Assembly: GCF_000264905.1 (NCBI RefSeq)
Contig: NW_006763146.1
Location: 1,042,535 to 1,106,534 of the forward strand
Source of the DNA: Stereum hirsutum FP-91666 SS1
Lineage: Eukaryota > Basidiomycota > Agaricomycetes > Russulales > Stereaceae
DNA length: 64,000 bases
Direction of reading: 5' to 3'
The notes beneath the pieces were generated by a model, which was given only the letters and a program-made list of their open reading frames with translations, made no database searches and had not been told where the DNA came from. Of this stretch, positions 44,562-56,648 are shown in pieces (within the stretch, counting starts at the first letter, position 1; the number at the start of each line of letters is the position of its first letter). Position numbers and translations under genes: made by a program.

Positions 44562-44788
44562 TGTGCGGGGAATGACGGGCCGACGACCGCTGATGTGGAG
44601 ACTTCAGTAGTGCGAGCTGAAGAGATGGCAGGGAGCCTCTTACGATGCAAAGAGATATGGCGAAAACCAGCCCTTCTCAACTGAAACATAGTCGACCACA
44701 CTTGCGAACAATGATTTGTCCCTGCGAGAAAATGCAAACTTGGTCAATCACCGCCTTCGACACCCACCTGACCCTCCCATAGAGTTGC

Positions 44789-45779
44789 TCACTTGTGCAA
44801 ACTACTCCTGTAAAAGCCCAAATTCGCATCCTCGACGGTGTGCTTATACTTCAAGGTGATCAACATCGTTTTCACTCCTGTCGTTTCCAATCTCTTCGAA
44901 TGGAGCGGGACCATCTCGTCAATAGGCTTCTCGAACACGAGATCGTCCGCCAGGGTCATGCTAAGTTCGAAGCCCGCGTGCATGCCCATCTCGACGAGGA
45001 TGGTATCGCCCACGGTGGAGACTATGGCATCGGAGACGGGACCCATGACGGGGGCGGCGACGGCTGCGACACCACCCTGAGAGCATGAAGTATCGGGGGA
45101 CATGAGATGAAGGATAGAAGGCGGAGATTTGATGACATGTGCGTACGGTTGCAGCTACGACTGTGTGGACGGCCATGTCACGGAAACGGATACATGGCAA
45201 AAGAAATGGAGAAGAGTCGCCCCACTAGAACGGAGAATTCATTTGATCATTGTTCTTGAATTGAGCTCGATACAGATGCACGAGTGGATACATTGGGTGA
45301 GGGCCAAGAGGTAAGAATGCTCACTGGAGAGAGACAAAGTATACTCGTCCCGGCTGCTCTCAATGACTCCAAGGACGCGATCACCATTCTCCCCGTCATC
45401 GACTACGCACACACCGCACACCGCGCATTGCATTGATGGAGAGTGCAGTGGTACCGTGGGATAGAGGAGGTAGACATAGACAGCATTCCTCAGTCAGAAC
45501 TTTTGCGATGCGCGAAGGACCAATGGGTGGAGGATCACTCACACCAACGAGTTTGCGAACAACCCATGGCGCAGCTACAATGAACATAGATTTACACAAC
45601 AAGGTGATCGGTACGCAATGCTGTCTGTCAAGACGGAATGACAACGAGTAACTCAACACAGTGTACGCACCTTTCTCGTGCTCAGCATCAGGGATGGAGG
45701 CGGGGTCGACAGGTCCGAGAGGACAGATGTCATCGTGCGTCTCCACGACGGCAGGAGGCGCATCAATAGCAGTACTCAT
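44789..45779 (-). CDS. Small conserved protein of unknown function (multi-exon)
   Basis: The start ATG 45779 gives MSTAIDAPPAVVETHDDICP and ends exon 1 at a GT donor. A second exon gives APWVVRKLVG, then a last exon (about 45085-44789) reads GGVAAVAAPVMGPVSDAIVS, TVGDTILVEMGMHAGFELSM, FEKPIDEMVPLHSKRLETTG and VKTMLITLKYKHTVEDANLG before the stop. The last exon has clear coding character. Whether other exons lie between 45.1 and 45.5 kb is uncertain. No domain recognised. The amphipathic N-terminal part of the last exon may contact a membrane. Function unknown. Confidence 0.5.
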
Positions 45780-46554
45780 CCTGTCAGGAAACTGACTTTG
45801 TCAACGTTCACACTGCCTAGGTTGTAGTTGTGAAATGATGAAGACGAAAGAGAACAGAGCACAAGAAAAGATACGCGAAGTGGAGTCCTCGGTCGGTATT
45901 GCAATCTTTCTCTGCCAGCGCTTCGCAGTGACGGAACCCTAGCCCCGCCGACGACAAATAGCTTCCAAGCAGGAATTGCTTCGACAGGCGTCGCGAACGT
46001 TTTGGGCCATCGAACGAGGCGAACGAAAAAGATCCTCAAGCGAGAACAGAAAATGTATGTTGTGGCCTGAATCGGAAGCGACAGTGCCAAGAGTGACTTC
46101 AGCTTTGAATGAAGTATGATCTTGGAGGGTCTTGGCCAAACTCGCCAAAGAGGAAAGGCCGCTTCTTCCTCCGATAAATGTACTCAAGAAGCTCTGGCAG
46201 CTCAGACGAGGAAGAACACAAATGATACAATGCGATTGAACAATGACAGGGCTCGTTGAGGCCCCCCCAAACGAATGACAATAATACACCAATTATATCG
46301 ACCAACTACTTCTCATCCACTTCCATCCTCCCCCTCCGTGGCGTTCTGAACCACCCATCCCACCTAAACAGACGAGAGCGTTGAGACTCGTCACACCAGC
46401 AAAGGAACGTTGAAGATTCCAATATTAATCTATCCAATCCATCCTTTTTTTCAGAGTCACTCGGTGGAGGGCGGCGTTGAGGCCACGGCATATCCTTCCT
46501 AAAACGGGTGTAGATGATGAGATCGACAGCGAAGGATGCGCCAATGTGACGCGC
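45780..46554. other. Spacer downstream of SAH1
   Basis: Contains the SAH1 3' untranslated region and the promoter of the preceding minus-strand gene. Short frames on the minus strand have no recognisable content. Confidence 0.5.
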
Positions 46555-48398
46555 TTAGTAGCGGTAGTGGGAGGCCTTGTAGGGGCCGTTGGTGGGGATG
46601 TCGAGGTACTTGGACTGGACGTCCGAAAGGGTCGTGAGCTTGACATTGAGCGACTTCAAGTGGGCACGGGCGACCTCCTCGTCGAGCTCCTTGGGGAGCA
46701 TGTGGACACCGAGAGGGAACTTCTCGGGGGTAGTCCAGAGAGCAATCTGAGCGAGGACCTGGTTGGTGAAAGAGCAGGACATGACGAAAGAGGGGTGACC
46801 GGTGGCACAGCTAGAACGAGATATATGTTAGCCATCGAAGAGAATCGCTACACAAAATGAAGACATACCCGAGGTTGACGAGACGGCCCTCTGCGAGGAG
46901 GATGATGTGACGACCGCTAGCCATGGTGAAACGGTCGACCTGGGGCTTCACGTTGACAACCTGCTTAGCGTTCGCCTTCAACCAAGCGACGTCGATCTCA
47001 ACATCGAAATGGCCGATGCTATAACGGGAATTAGATGGATGCTAGAGAATGATGTAGTGTGAAACGTACTTGGAGACGATGGCATCCTCGGGCATTGCCT
47101 CAAAGTGCTTGGCCGTGATGATGTCCCTGTTACCGGTGGTGGTGACGAAAACGTTGGCGCGGTAAGCAGCCTCCTCCATGGTGCAAACCTCGTAACCGGC
47201 CATGGCAGCCTGGAGGGCGTTGATGGGGTCGATCTCAGTGATCAAGACGCGAGCACCGTAAGAGCGAAGGGACTCGGCACACTACAGAGGACCCAATAAG
47301 GATGTATGAGTCTCCAACGCAGTAGATTTAAGTAGAGAAAGGTACATACACCCTTGCCAACATCACCGAAACCGGCGACAACAGCGACCTTACCGGCAAG
47401 CATAACATCGGTGGCACGCTTGATACCATCAACGAGGGACTCGCGGCAACCATAGTAGTTGTCAAACTTGGACTTGGTGACGGAATCGTTGACATTGATA
47501 GCGGGGACCTTCAACTTGCCATCACGGAAGGACTTGTAGAGATGGTGGACACCGGTGGTGGTCTCCTCGGAGAGACCCTTGATGTCGGCAAGGTACTGGG
47601 GGTACTTGTCGTGAACGAGGTTGGTGAGATCACCTCCATCGTCGAGGATCATGTTGAGGGACTGGCCGTTGGGGAAAGCAGCGAGGGTCTGCTCGATGCA
47701 CCAGTTGTACTCCTCCTCAGTCTCGCCCTTCCAGGCGAACACGGGAACACCGGTGGCGGCAATGCTAGGATGAACTTTTAGACGGCAGAAGATGCGCGTT
47801 TTCGAATGAAAGAACTTACGCAGCAGCGGCGTGGTCTTGAGTGGAGAAGATGTTCTGTAAATTCAATGATATGGATGAGAATCGGTTTCGCCCGAAGTGA
47901 CGAATTCAGCGCACGCAGGACGACCAAGTAACCTCGGCACCGAGGGCGGTAAGAGTCTCAATGAGGACGGCGGTCTGGATGGTCCTGAACGCCAAAGCGG
48001 TAGGATGAGCACACGTTATCGAGGTTGATATGATTAGCCGAGGAGATGAAGGTATACACACATATGGAGGCATCCAGCGATGCGAGCACCCTTCAAGGGC
48101 TTCGCCGCGCCGTGCTAGAAATCGATGGAGGGTGAGTATGATGTTCAGTGCATAGAACAGTGGTCGATGAAACTCACCTTCTCCCTCATGTACATGAGTC
48201 CTGGCATTTCATTCTGAAATAGACGACCTCATCGATGAACAAACAAGCACTTAAAATCCATGAGTTTTGCAGATATACCTCAGCGATTTCGATCTCCTTG
48301 CGACCGAACGCAGCGAGAGAGACATCTATGGCGTCTGATGAGACTTTTCGCCTTCTAAGAAAGGCGTACAAGAGCTTACCAGCGACTTTGTAGACCAT
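46555..48398 (-). CDS. SAH1: S-adenosylhomocysteinase
   Basis: Hydrolyses S-adenosylhomocysteine to adenosine and homocysteine, removing the product inhibitor of methyltransferases; cytosolic tetramer with bound NAD+. About eight exons. The start ATG 48398 gives [20 protein letters not shown] after splicing. Typical blocks follow: [57 protein letters not shown], the NAD-binding [53 protein letters not shown] and [20 protein letters not shown]. The end is [10 protein letters not shown]. The usual ending is KPDHYRY, so Pro-Asp is replaced by Ala-Ser while the Lys and terminal Tyr that touch NAD+ of the neighbouring subunit are kept. Length is close to the normal 430 residues. Confidence 0.96.
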
Positions 48399-51300
48399 TT
48401 TGAGGGGAAGGCTTTTGGAGGATGGGAGCGAAGGAAGGATGTGGGTGAGACCTAACACGGCTTGCAGAAAAACGCCTGATCTTGCCCCAGTTTTATCGCG
48501 TAAACTATGTTCTCACGCTCCCTCACGTGGCGTTCGACGGTGTTTGGCTCGTTCTTCACACGCGCAGTTCATCACTCAACGGCGACGTTCACCTCGGCCA
48601 GCACAAAGAACACGGACGTAGCTCACTCGGGCAAGCTGGGCGGAAAATATCTAGGCACTATAAAATCCTCGAAAAAAACAATATACGCCTGTCATCAATG
48701 ACGCTCGGTGAGCACGACGGCCAAAAGACTACGACGACGGCCAGTGGTACGAAACCCTTGGAGACAACCAGATGCCGCATCGCGGAAATTCTGCAATATT
48801 CCTGCGATTGGTCTAAAAAGGACAATCGCATCAATTGCCTCCCCTTTCCTCGCTTATTCAGAATGTCAGTGTAGTTCTTCTGCTTTAAGAAACATGGGCC
48901 ACTCATGCTGGATAATATAGTTGTCCCGGGCGACCAGCCGTTGAGATTACACGGCAAGTCAGGGTGGATATCAAGACAGGGGAGGTAGAAATACCTCCAG
49001 AAGTTCAGTACGTCGTGCATGCTACCACATTGTGGCCCTCCACTTACCGTACCTGATGTGAGCAACATTTAGCCAATTCTTGCCGAAGGGCAAACCGTGG
49101 CGTGACGTTGTCCGATACTCTCAAGACGAGTCCTCTGAGCCTCCAGACTCTCAAGGTCAACAAACCGCAACATAGGCAACTCCAAAGCTAGTGCATTTTT
49201 ATTTACCTGTAGTCTTCTGGATTTGATTTGCGTCGAATAGCAGCTTCTGAACCCACAAGAGTTTTGGTCTTGAGGGTTCGCAGGTCGTCCAGCTGTGGTG
49301 CAGACAATGGCTCTGCGCACTGGTAGCCCCACGAAATGCATGGAAATGGTCGATCATTATCTTCTTCAGACAATGGCGAAGACCAGCGGCCAACTCAGCC
49401 GTCGTATTCAGTGCGTTTCGGTGCCTGAGCTGGCGATGAAGCTCTTCTCTTCTGGGCCTTCGGTGAGTCGTTTGTGTATTCGATAATAATCGATTCCGAA
49501 TAGCCTTGATACACTGCTGAGATAGAAGGAGTCATCCTCATCTCAGCGTATTGTAAACGATGACCTGTCGATGGGTCAATCTACTGTTTGGCGTTCATTG
49601 CAGACAAAATGTCACGACGTAGGTGAATTCTTTGATATTGATTTGCTCATCTGTCATATGGCAACTACTGCGGCCTATGTAGTGACATGCAATGCCTCGT
49701 CTCTGCGAGGCTCTTGATCGCTATTCCTAAATATCCATGCATCATTCACTTTGGTGTTTCACTGTTCTTTTCTTGCTCTCCGACTCTCTTCTCACATCAT
49801 GGCTGGCTAACTCTCACACTGTTCCAGAACAACTTCCGGGCCTTGAGGCTATGATTCTTGCCACCGTCATACAATCCGGTCCCGAGTGTACCACCACCCA
49901 AAGATTTAGACGACCTTGAAAAGTGCTTGTTAAAGCCTCTTAGTGAGATCAGATCTATGCTACCAGCATACGATGATCATCACCATCTGGGCGGGACTGA
50001 GCCCTGGCTGAGTCATGTTGGTCTGTCATGCAAGATCTACACTTACGCGTGCACTATCCAAGCATCATGCACGTCTCCGACGACGTACTGTATTCTGGTC
50101 GGGCAAAGTTGATCTTTTGCTGATCTTCTTTCTCTGAATCCATGCGTTTGATCATCCTGTGCCACTTCGGGCTCGCGGAGTCTTCATGTGTTTCTTGATG
50201 GAGTACGTTCATATTCTTCGCTCTTAGACGCGACGTCGCCGACGTTTTGCCGAGTCACTTCCCATGCTGGAAGGTTTCCCATGGTTGATTCGTGACGGAC
50301 TTGACGTCCTCCAGGTCATCTCAGTCTTTGTTTGTTCGCATACGGCTTCCGAACATTTACGTCGTCGTGAGTATCTTCATAAAATCGGCCGAGTTCAAGT
50401 TCCATCCATTATAGAACTTTGCAAAACTATAGCCCCACAATGCCATCGTATCACGAACGAAGGGTTATGAGCGCGTGAATTGCTCTCCCAGTGCTCTTGT
50501 CAGTGTCAATCTGAGCTGCACTGCTCGTCTTTCTTTATCTTTCAATGCCATTCTCGTTGAACTCGAGTGGATCACTTCCTGGCCGGTGTCGCATCTAGGA
50601 AGCTTTGATGCTCAGTTGTACCACCTGGCATCCACGCGAAGTATTCAGCCTACATCACCTCTTATGACTACGTACTACATGCGAGGCTGTTCCGATGCGG
50701 AGGGGGTCTAATAATTCGTGGGTTTACAGACGATGATGAGTGATGATCTCCGACTGTTTCTGACAGAGTCCGACTTGGCTCGTGAAGTACGTGGAATCCT
50801 CGAGGATTTCGTACCAAGGTTCGATATCATCTCGGCCATGCACGTTTAACGTTTTGATGAACTTTACCTCAATTTGAATGCTCGGCATTTTAGACACCGA
50901 TGTTCTCTTCAGTGTTCACTATTACCACGGGCACAAGTACCTCGAAGTGCAGCATATCAGAAGGCCGCAATATCATGCAAGACACCGTCCTGCCCCGGAT
51001 TCTCACGCCACCATTCTGACTTGAGTCGGTGCATAGGTGCTCAAACCTATCCACGAACAAATCAATGGCACTGAGCCAGTTTATATGTACCAGGAAGTCT
51101 CTTGACTAGCTCCTCTAGTGGGTGGCTATCCGTAGGAATTTATGCACCCTGACTATAACGTATACGCATGGCAGATCCAGGGCTCACTTGATCCCGAAAC
51201 CTCTGCCACAGAGCTGCCGGACCTTGTCTGTGTTTTTGGGACCGTTCTAAATGCCCTACGGATAGCCCTACAGTTTCGGTGTAGACCTCAGCGCAATTAT

Positions 51301-54300
51301 TAAGGTGCTGCAGGGACCCGTTTGTAGGTAAGTGTAGATTCGTGCGTCCGACATACACTTCTGCGCCTTTCGGGCTGACTCTTATGAGCATTTGATCGGG
51401 ATAGATGAACAGTGCACACACTCCCGTCTTCAACATTCCCACTGTATCGACATTCCAATAAACAAGTGCGTCTATTTCAAAGCGTCGAAGACGCTTTGAA
51501 TACGCACCAGCATTGCCCGGCATATCATTCGCTTTGACTGTGGCGTTCGGCATCAATCCAGCCCCTGTGGCCATGCCTGACCTTCGTTGACTGTGTCAAA
51601 CTACCCGCCTGAGCCTGGCGTCTTCGTCTGTCTAATCCTCGAAACCTGGAACATATTTCTTTGCGCATCACTAGCGCGTGCCTTCACACAAATTCAGGCG
51701 CATCAGAGTACAGAATCATCGACAGGGACCAGCGGAGACCTTAGGGTCAGGTAGGGACCGGAGACGCCTAGCCTCATCCGCAAAGGGGCAAAAGAAGCAG
51801 TGGATCTAGAGAATTGATGATGTTACCTACTCTCATTGCCTCGTCGATGGGAACATCAGCACAGAAGCGTCTAGCTCGATTCGACAGAATTGTCGGATGT
51901 GTATTGTATACGACGCGGTCCGATGTGAGAACATGTCGATTGCCCTTGCGCTGCGCCACCGCCATCGGCACTCGTCTCGCGTGTACGATACTGGCGAGCA
52001 TCAACATCATGAGGGGTGAGCGTGTTCTTGATTCAAAATCAAGACGGTGAAGTTGAAGTTTGAAATCGCAAGAGAATGCTTGAGTATATGAAAATATTTG
52101 CGTGAAGAAGATGGCAGAGATTTGAGAGTGAGATTTTAAATAGATCGTACCGAACCTGGTGGAACACTGACTTCAGTTCCCCGCGAGGACAATCTGTTAC
52201 GCTGATCAAGGCATAGTTGTCGTGCTATGCTGCCGAGATCTGAAACGAGTGTTCATTTAGCAAGAACGGACTGTGCGCTTCAACAAAATGCTTATACTTA
52301 CTGTGTAAAGTAACAATGGACGGTATAGGAAATTCCGTGCAGGATGGCGCATCGTCGGACCGGCAAATGTGATGTCTGGTTCCTAGGGGAGATACGCCTG
52401 TTTGCGAGTTATGAAAGCTCGACGTCGTTTGTGATGGACCGAAGACTGCGGGACCACAATGAAGACCATCAGTAAATGCATGCGTACTCAGAGGGCGATT
52501 GCTTCTTACCTATAACGGATCATAAGCAGAATTGAGAAAGCGGAGTAATATTCTGTCTTCGGCAGCATTCGGCTCCATGACTCCTGAGTCCTGATCATCA
52601 GAGAATGGGTTAGCCGCAAGCTTCATTCGGTGGATAAGCTTCGCTATACCTTCAAAATGAGGGACATCGAACACATATAACTTTCAATGTAAAAGAGTTG
52701 TGATCGGACAAGGACGTGAAAGGTGCAGGGTTGCATTTCATAGAGCATGGGAACGCGAATAAGTAAGTATGGCTTCTATGTAGGGGTCGGTCAAGCTCGC
52801 GGCGGGGAGATGTACTGACCGATCAACCCTCACGAATCACCGAGCTCATTTCTGTGCTTGAAAGGCTGCAAGCCGAGCGGAGATCCAGAAGATGAAGCGC
52901 GGCTTCAAAACGCCGCATCAGTAGGGACAAGCTCCGATTAAACCTGACTCACTCTTTCGAGGTACGCCGTTCAGGCCACGGCTACTAACGTTCAATCTGA
53001 TCTACCTCGGCCGCGCAAGACCAGGGACGTACGGAAGTAGCCGCAGAGGAACCAGAGACCGATTGGAACGGAGAGCACTTGGTCAAAAAGAAGCCGTGAT
53101 AAATCATGAAAACTGGTAATCGTCGTCGAGGGTACGACGGTCATTGAAGAGAAAACGCGTAGGAAACGGTATATTGAAAACCTGATCGCTGTAAAGGCAT
53201 TGGTCAAGAGCCATATAGTTCGAGACCCATATACGACGACATAGGTAAACCAACGCACTTCGGTCGGTCACCATGCCGGCCATTTTACGCAAAGGAGAAT
53301 GCCTGACTCTTGATATAGAGGGAAGAAGATGTACAGTCGTGAGAGCTCCGCCATACTTACATGGACCACCGACTGAACAGGCCAGAACTGAATGAGAAAA
53401 AAATTCACAGCAACGTTCTCCCAGAGTACCTGACTTTGACCTGACCGATAGTGGGTGGCAACTCTATGCCCGAGAAGCATAGGTCAGGCGCGACAGACAG
53501 GAAGCGGGGGGATTCCAGCATTGCCTGGACAACTCCGGTTTGAACCATGGCTGTAAGTAAGGTTTGGGACGTACTAAGCAGATCAACGCACCGATCGCAC
53601 TTACGGATGGGTAGCTACCGTACCCTAGATAGAGCGATCACTCGCAGGCTTCGTGAAAGCAAGCGGCGTCAGAGCGATAATGACGACGGGTGATGCGACG
53701 ATCAGGTGGTCACAAATGTCTGTGGCTAGCATTCTTGTCTGCTCTTCGAGGTGTGTCCTCAGACGAACACCGGTACTAAGGGAATACTTAACTGCAAGCA
53801 AATTCTAAGACATGCATCAACCACAGTGATTGATGATTTTGGCCGGTTGGTCCTGCGCTGAGGGAATCGTACCCTTTGACCAAGCAATGAGGACGAAACA
53901 GCTCTAACGATGCTGTCATTCCACCTCTCAGGAGATTAGTCCAAGAGAAAGGCACATAGACTGTGCCGATAGCAACGCAATACGACCCCAATTCTGTTTG
54001 TAACAAGGTCCACCGAACCAGAGGCCAAAAACCTTCTCCACCTTGACCTTAGCCCAAACAGACTCCAGTAGATGCCCTGTGCAATTCTCAAGGTAATCAC
54101 CCGAGGTTGTGACCCACCAAAGGGCTGAGGAAACTAGGCGACCTCTGTGAGGAAGTGCCAGTGGAGTTTTTTCGTGGACGAGCTTGGTCTAGTTATCTGA
54201 CCGAATGAAGGTCGAGTCAAGACACATGACTGTTTCCGACATGAGAATTGTAGGATCGATGGCCGAAGACTGATCACATACCTTTTGGACCGAACCTGCA

Positions 54301-55454
54301 CCATACCAGCGTTGTGTTTCAAGCATGCTTTGAGCCCGGGCAGACTTGATGTGGCACGGTTCGAAGTCCGAATGGATCTCCGCCACAGGTTCCGAGTCAG
54401 ACAGTGTAATCATTCCTATGTACCACTCACCACAGTCACTGTCTACGTATTCAAGTTGGTCATGTCTCATGTACGTGCACTCGCTGTCAGCCTGATGTAG
54501 ACCGGCGCGGGCTCAGGTGTTGTACAGTGTTGGTGACGCCGAGCTTCAGTCTATTCCGTTCACACATTTTAGATTGTGCAGGTCCGCAAGATCCAAGATT
54601 CGCTGATCTCCGCTCCACGGGCTTTGTTCTAAGATGAGATGGAGCGAACAGAAATTGCCACAAGGGAAGTTCTCATAGGCTATGCTTATGCTGCTCCATC
54701 GGTACTCGCCTCAAATGTTCGCATCACAACATCATTGTCACACATCCTGCCATGAGTGATTTACTGATGAGTTCGTAGTCATGTTCGCAGCTTCAAGCCC
54801 CTCCGACGTTCACCACGTAACATCTTACCCTTCGTTTTGGACGATACGAGGTCCAAGAGACTTGATGATAGTTACATCGATAGTCTTGGGGTGCGTCCCG
54901 GCGTGAGCTGCTAGCGCTTGATTCAAGATGGTGTGACACTTCAGACCATGTCGCGTGCCTTGTCTGAAACCTTGTTAAGGTACGAACTTCGGGTAGATAG
55001 CCTTGACGGTGATCGCTGATTACTTTTCTGTACCGCTTGTCGTGTCATGTTTCCTGTGGACTCTTGTGAACTGTCCCAAGAGCTTGTCTCAGCATGCGGC
55101 ATCATAGACCCTAACGACCCTTGATCTGCCGCAATTTGTACTGCTAGTCCGCGATAAAATGCTGGCGAGATCACACCGCCTACTGAACAGACGCCAGGCT
55201 CCTTTAAATCGACCGCGAAGAGTCTGGCGGCCTCTTTATCAAGGTCGTACATCTTAGCGCACATCCCCTCTTTAATCCGTACTCGTTCTGTCAAGCTTGT
55301 CTCTACTCCCTCCACATCTCTACTGAGTCCATCGTCCCCCGCAAAGGCCCTTTCTTCCAGACGATCCCCGACCTATTTCATTTCGCGCTCAGTCCCTGTA
55401 CACCGTCACGAACGTCATACCAAGCATCTGCTATCCTTAAGGCGCCTTCTTATA
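48399..55454. other. Seven-kilobase gene-poor region
   Basis: No open frame above about 145 codons and no complete domain or convincing intron-exon chain recognised. A few stretches look like former coding DNA: a possible STE3-like receptor (about 53.0-53.8 kb minus) and a 144-codon minus frame at 51140-51574. No long terminal repeats or transposase motif were found by eye. Most likely a decayed accessory region or old transposon remains. Confidence 0.45.
52992..53740 (-). pseudogene. Possible remnant of a STE3-type pheromone receptor
   Basis: Three minus-strand stretches resemble parts of Agaricomycete STE3 receptors in the right order. Near 53.7 kb is TDICDHLIVASPVVIIAL, like the CDI...L start of the third membrane segment. 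Near 53.4 kb is VNFFLIQFWPVQSVVHV, like the fifth. Near 53.1-53.2 kb is VYGSRTIW..., then AIRFSIYRFLRVFSSMTV and SRLLFDQVLSVPIGLWFL, like the loop and sixth segment. No full-length frame, start or first two segments could be assembled, and stops intervene. The resemblance is by eye only and could be coincidental. No CaaX pheromone precursor was found nearby. Confidence 0.3.
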
Positions 55455-56648
55455 ATGTCCAGTCAAGATTATGGTCAATGGATCAAAAGTGAGAGCGGTG
55501 AGCTCCATCCCCGACATCGTTCGATATTGACATTCTCATTTACATTGGCAGACCGTAGCTCCGATGAGGGAAGACCGTCATCTACGTTGTCTTCATCGAG
55601 TTTGAGGGCGGCCATGGGTGAAATCCACGTATCCGGCCATTCCCAATATTCCCCTCCCTCTTCGTACGACGATGCTTCATCCCGCCAGTCTTATCATCGA
55701 ACCCGTCAGAGCAGCTCCGTCTCTGGTGGTATGTGGCCTACAGGCGCAGTCGGACCATCTCACGGCGTTCCCACGTTTCCTGCTGGCACTCAACCTGTCA
55801 ACCCTACCTCCTTTCCTTCCAGCTCTACATCCACATCCATGCCAATGGGTAGTACAGGTGGCAGTCAATTCGTCTATCCTGAATATGGAGATCCCAGCAT
55901 GGCGCAAAATTCTCCGATGGTGTCTTCTGCAGGCTACCAACAGCCGAGACCTCAATCATCCATGGCAGGCCACGCGTCCCAAGCTTTCTCTAGCTCTGGA
56001 CGGTCCGCCCCCGGGTATCGCACGCCTCGTGGCGTCGATGATGAGCTCCATCAATTGCGCAACAAGATTCACCAGTTGGAACTCATCAACGAGCAGGCGC
56101 GTCTACGTATCCGAGAATTAGAGGCGGAGGTCGCGAACCCAGCCCAAGGCACAGCCTACGAACTCCCACAGTCCACGACCGGGTTCCCCACTTCATTCAA
56201 CACACCCGCTAGCTCCCCTTCCTTCACAGTCTCATGGAAAGCCAGGACCGATGCCAGAACCCGACTTCTCTGCTCATTGAACCGGGCGGGCAACGCGCTC
56301 TGCGCTTGGCACGATTCACGTAGGGAGCGGCGCGCGTATCCTCCTCGTATGGCGCCCCAGGGGTATCTCAATTGTGGATGTACATATGAAGAGGCGCTTT
56401 TCGAAGAAAGCTTGGCTCGTCATGACGTAGGAAGCTACCATCCTGGAGAGAGCGTTCGTATGGATCCCGCCCTCCGTAATCCTCTCCTTAAGGTTTTGCA
56501 GCGTAGGTACGGGTATAAAGATGGAGATTTTGAATGGAACCCTGTGACGGGAAGTTGGGTGGATGGCGAGGGGCCTGATCATTGGGAGGCCAAAGCTGCG
56601 TCTGGGTCTTCTGGCCATCGCAAGCAGCGTCCGGACGAGCGGCGTTGA
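55455..56648 (+). CDS. Conserved fungal coiled-coil protein, unknown function
   Basis: A 54-nt segment (55498-55551) has good GT...AG ends and its removal keeps phase. The protein is then 379 residues (MSSQDYGQWIKSESDRSSDE...); if retained, 397. The N-terminal half is Ser/Pro/Gly/Gln-rich and probably disordered. Residues about 180-215 form a coiled coil (DELHQLRNKIHQLELINEQA, then RLRIRELEAEV). The C-terminal domain is rich in conserved-looking Arg, Cys and Tyr (RTRLLCSLNRAGNALCAWHD, RMAPQGYLNCGCTYEEALFE, NPLLKVLQRRYGYKDGDFEW) and resembles a domain common to basidiomycetes with no assigned function. The coiled coil suggests dimerisation. The alternative start is the same ATG in both forms. 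Confidence 0.7.
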   Translation: MSSQDYGQWIKSESGELHPRHRSILTFSFTLADRSSDEGRPSSTLSSSSLRAAMGEIHVSGHSQYSPPSSYDDASSRQSYHRTRQSSSVSGGMWPTGAVGPSHGVPTFPAGTQPVNPTSFPSSSTSTSMPMGSTGGSQFVYPEYGDPSMAQNSPMVSSAGYQQPRPQSSMAGHASQAFSSSGRSAPGYRTPRGVDDELHQLRNKIHQLELINEQARLRIRELEAEVANPAQGTAYELPQSTTGFPTSFNTPASSPSFTVSWKARTDARTRLLCSLNRAGNALCAWHDSRRERRAYPPRMAPQGYLNCGCTYEEALFEESLARHDVGSYHPGESVRMDPALRNPLLKVLQRRYGYKDGDFEWNPVTGSWVDGEGPDHWEAKAASGSSGHRKQRPDERR

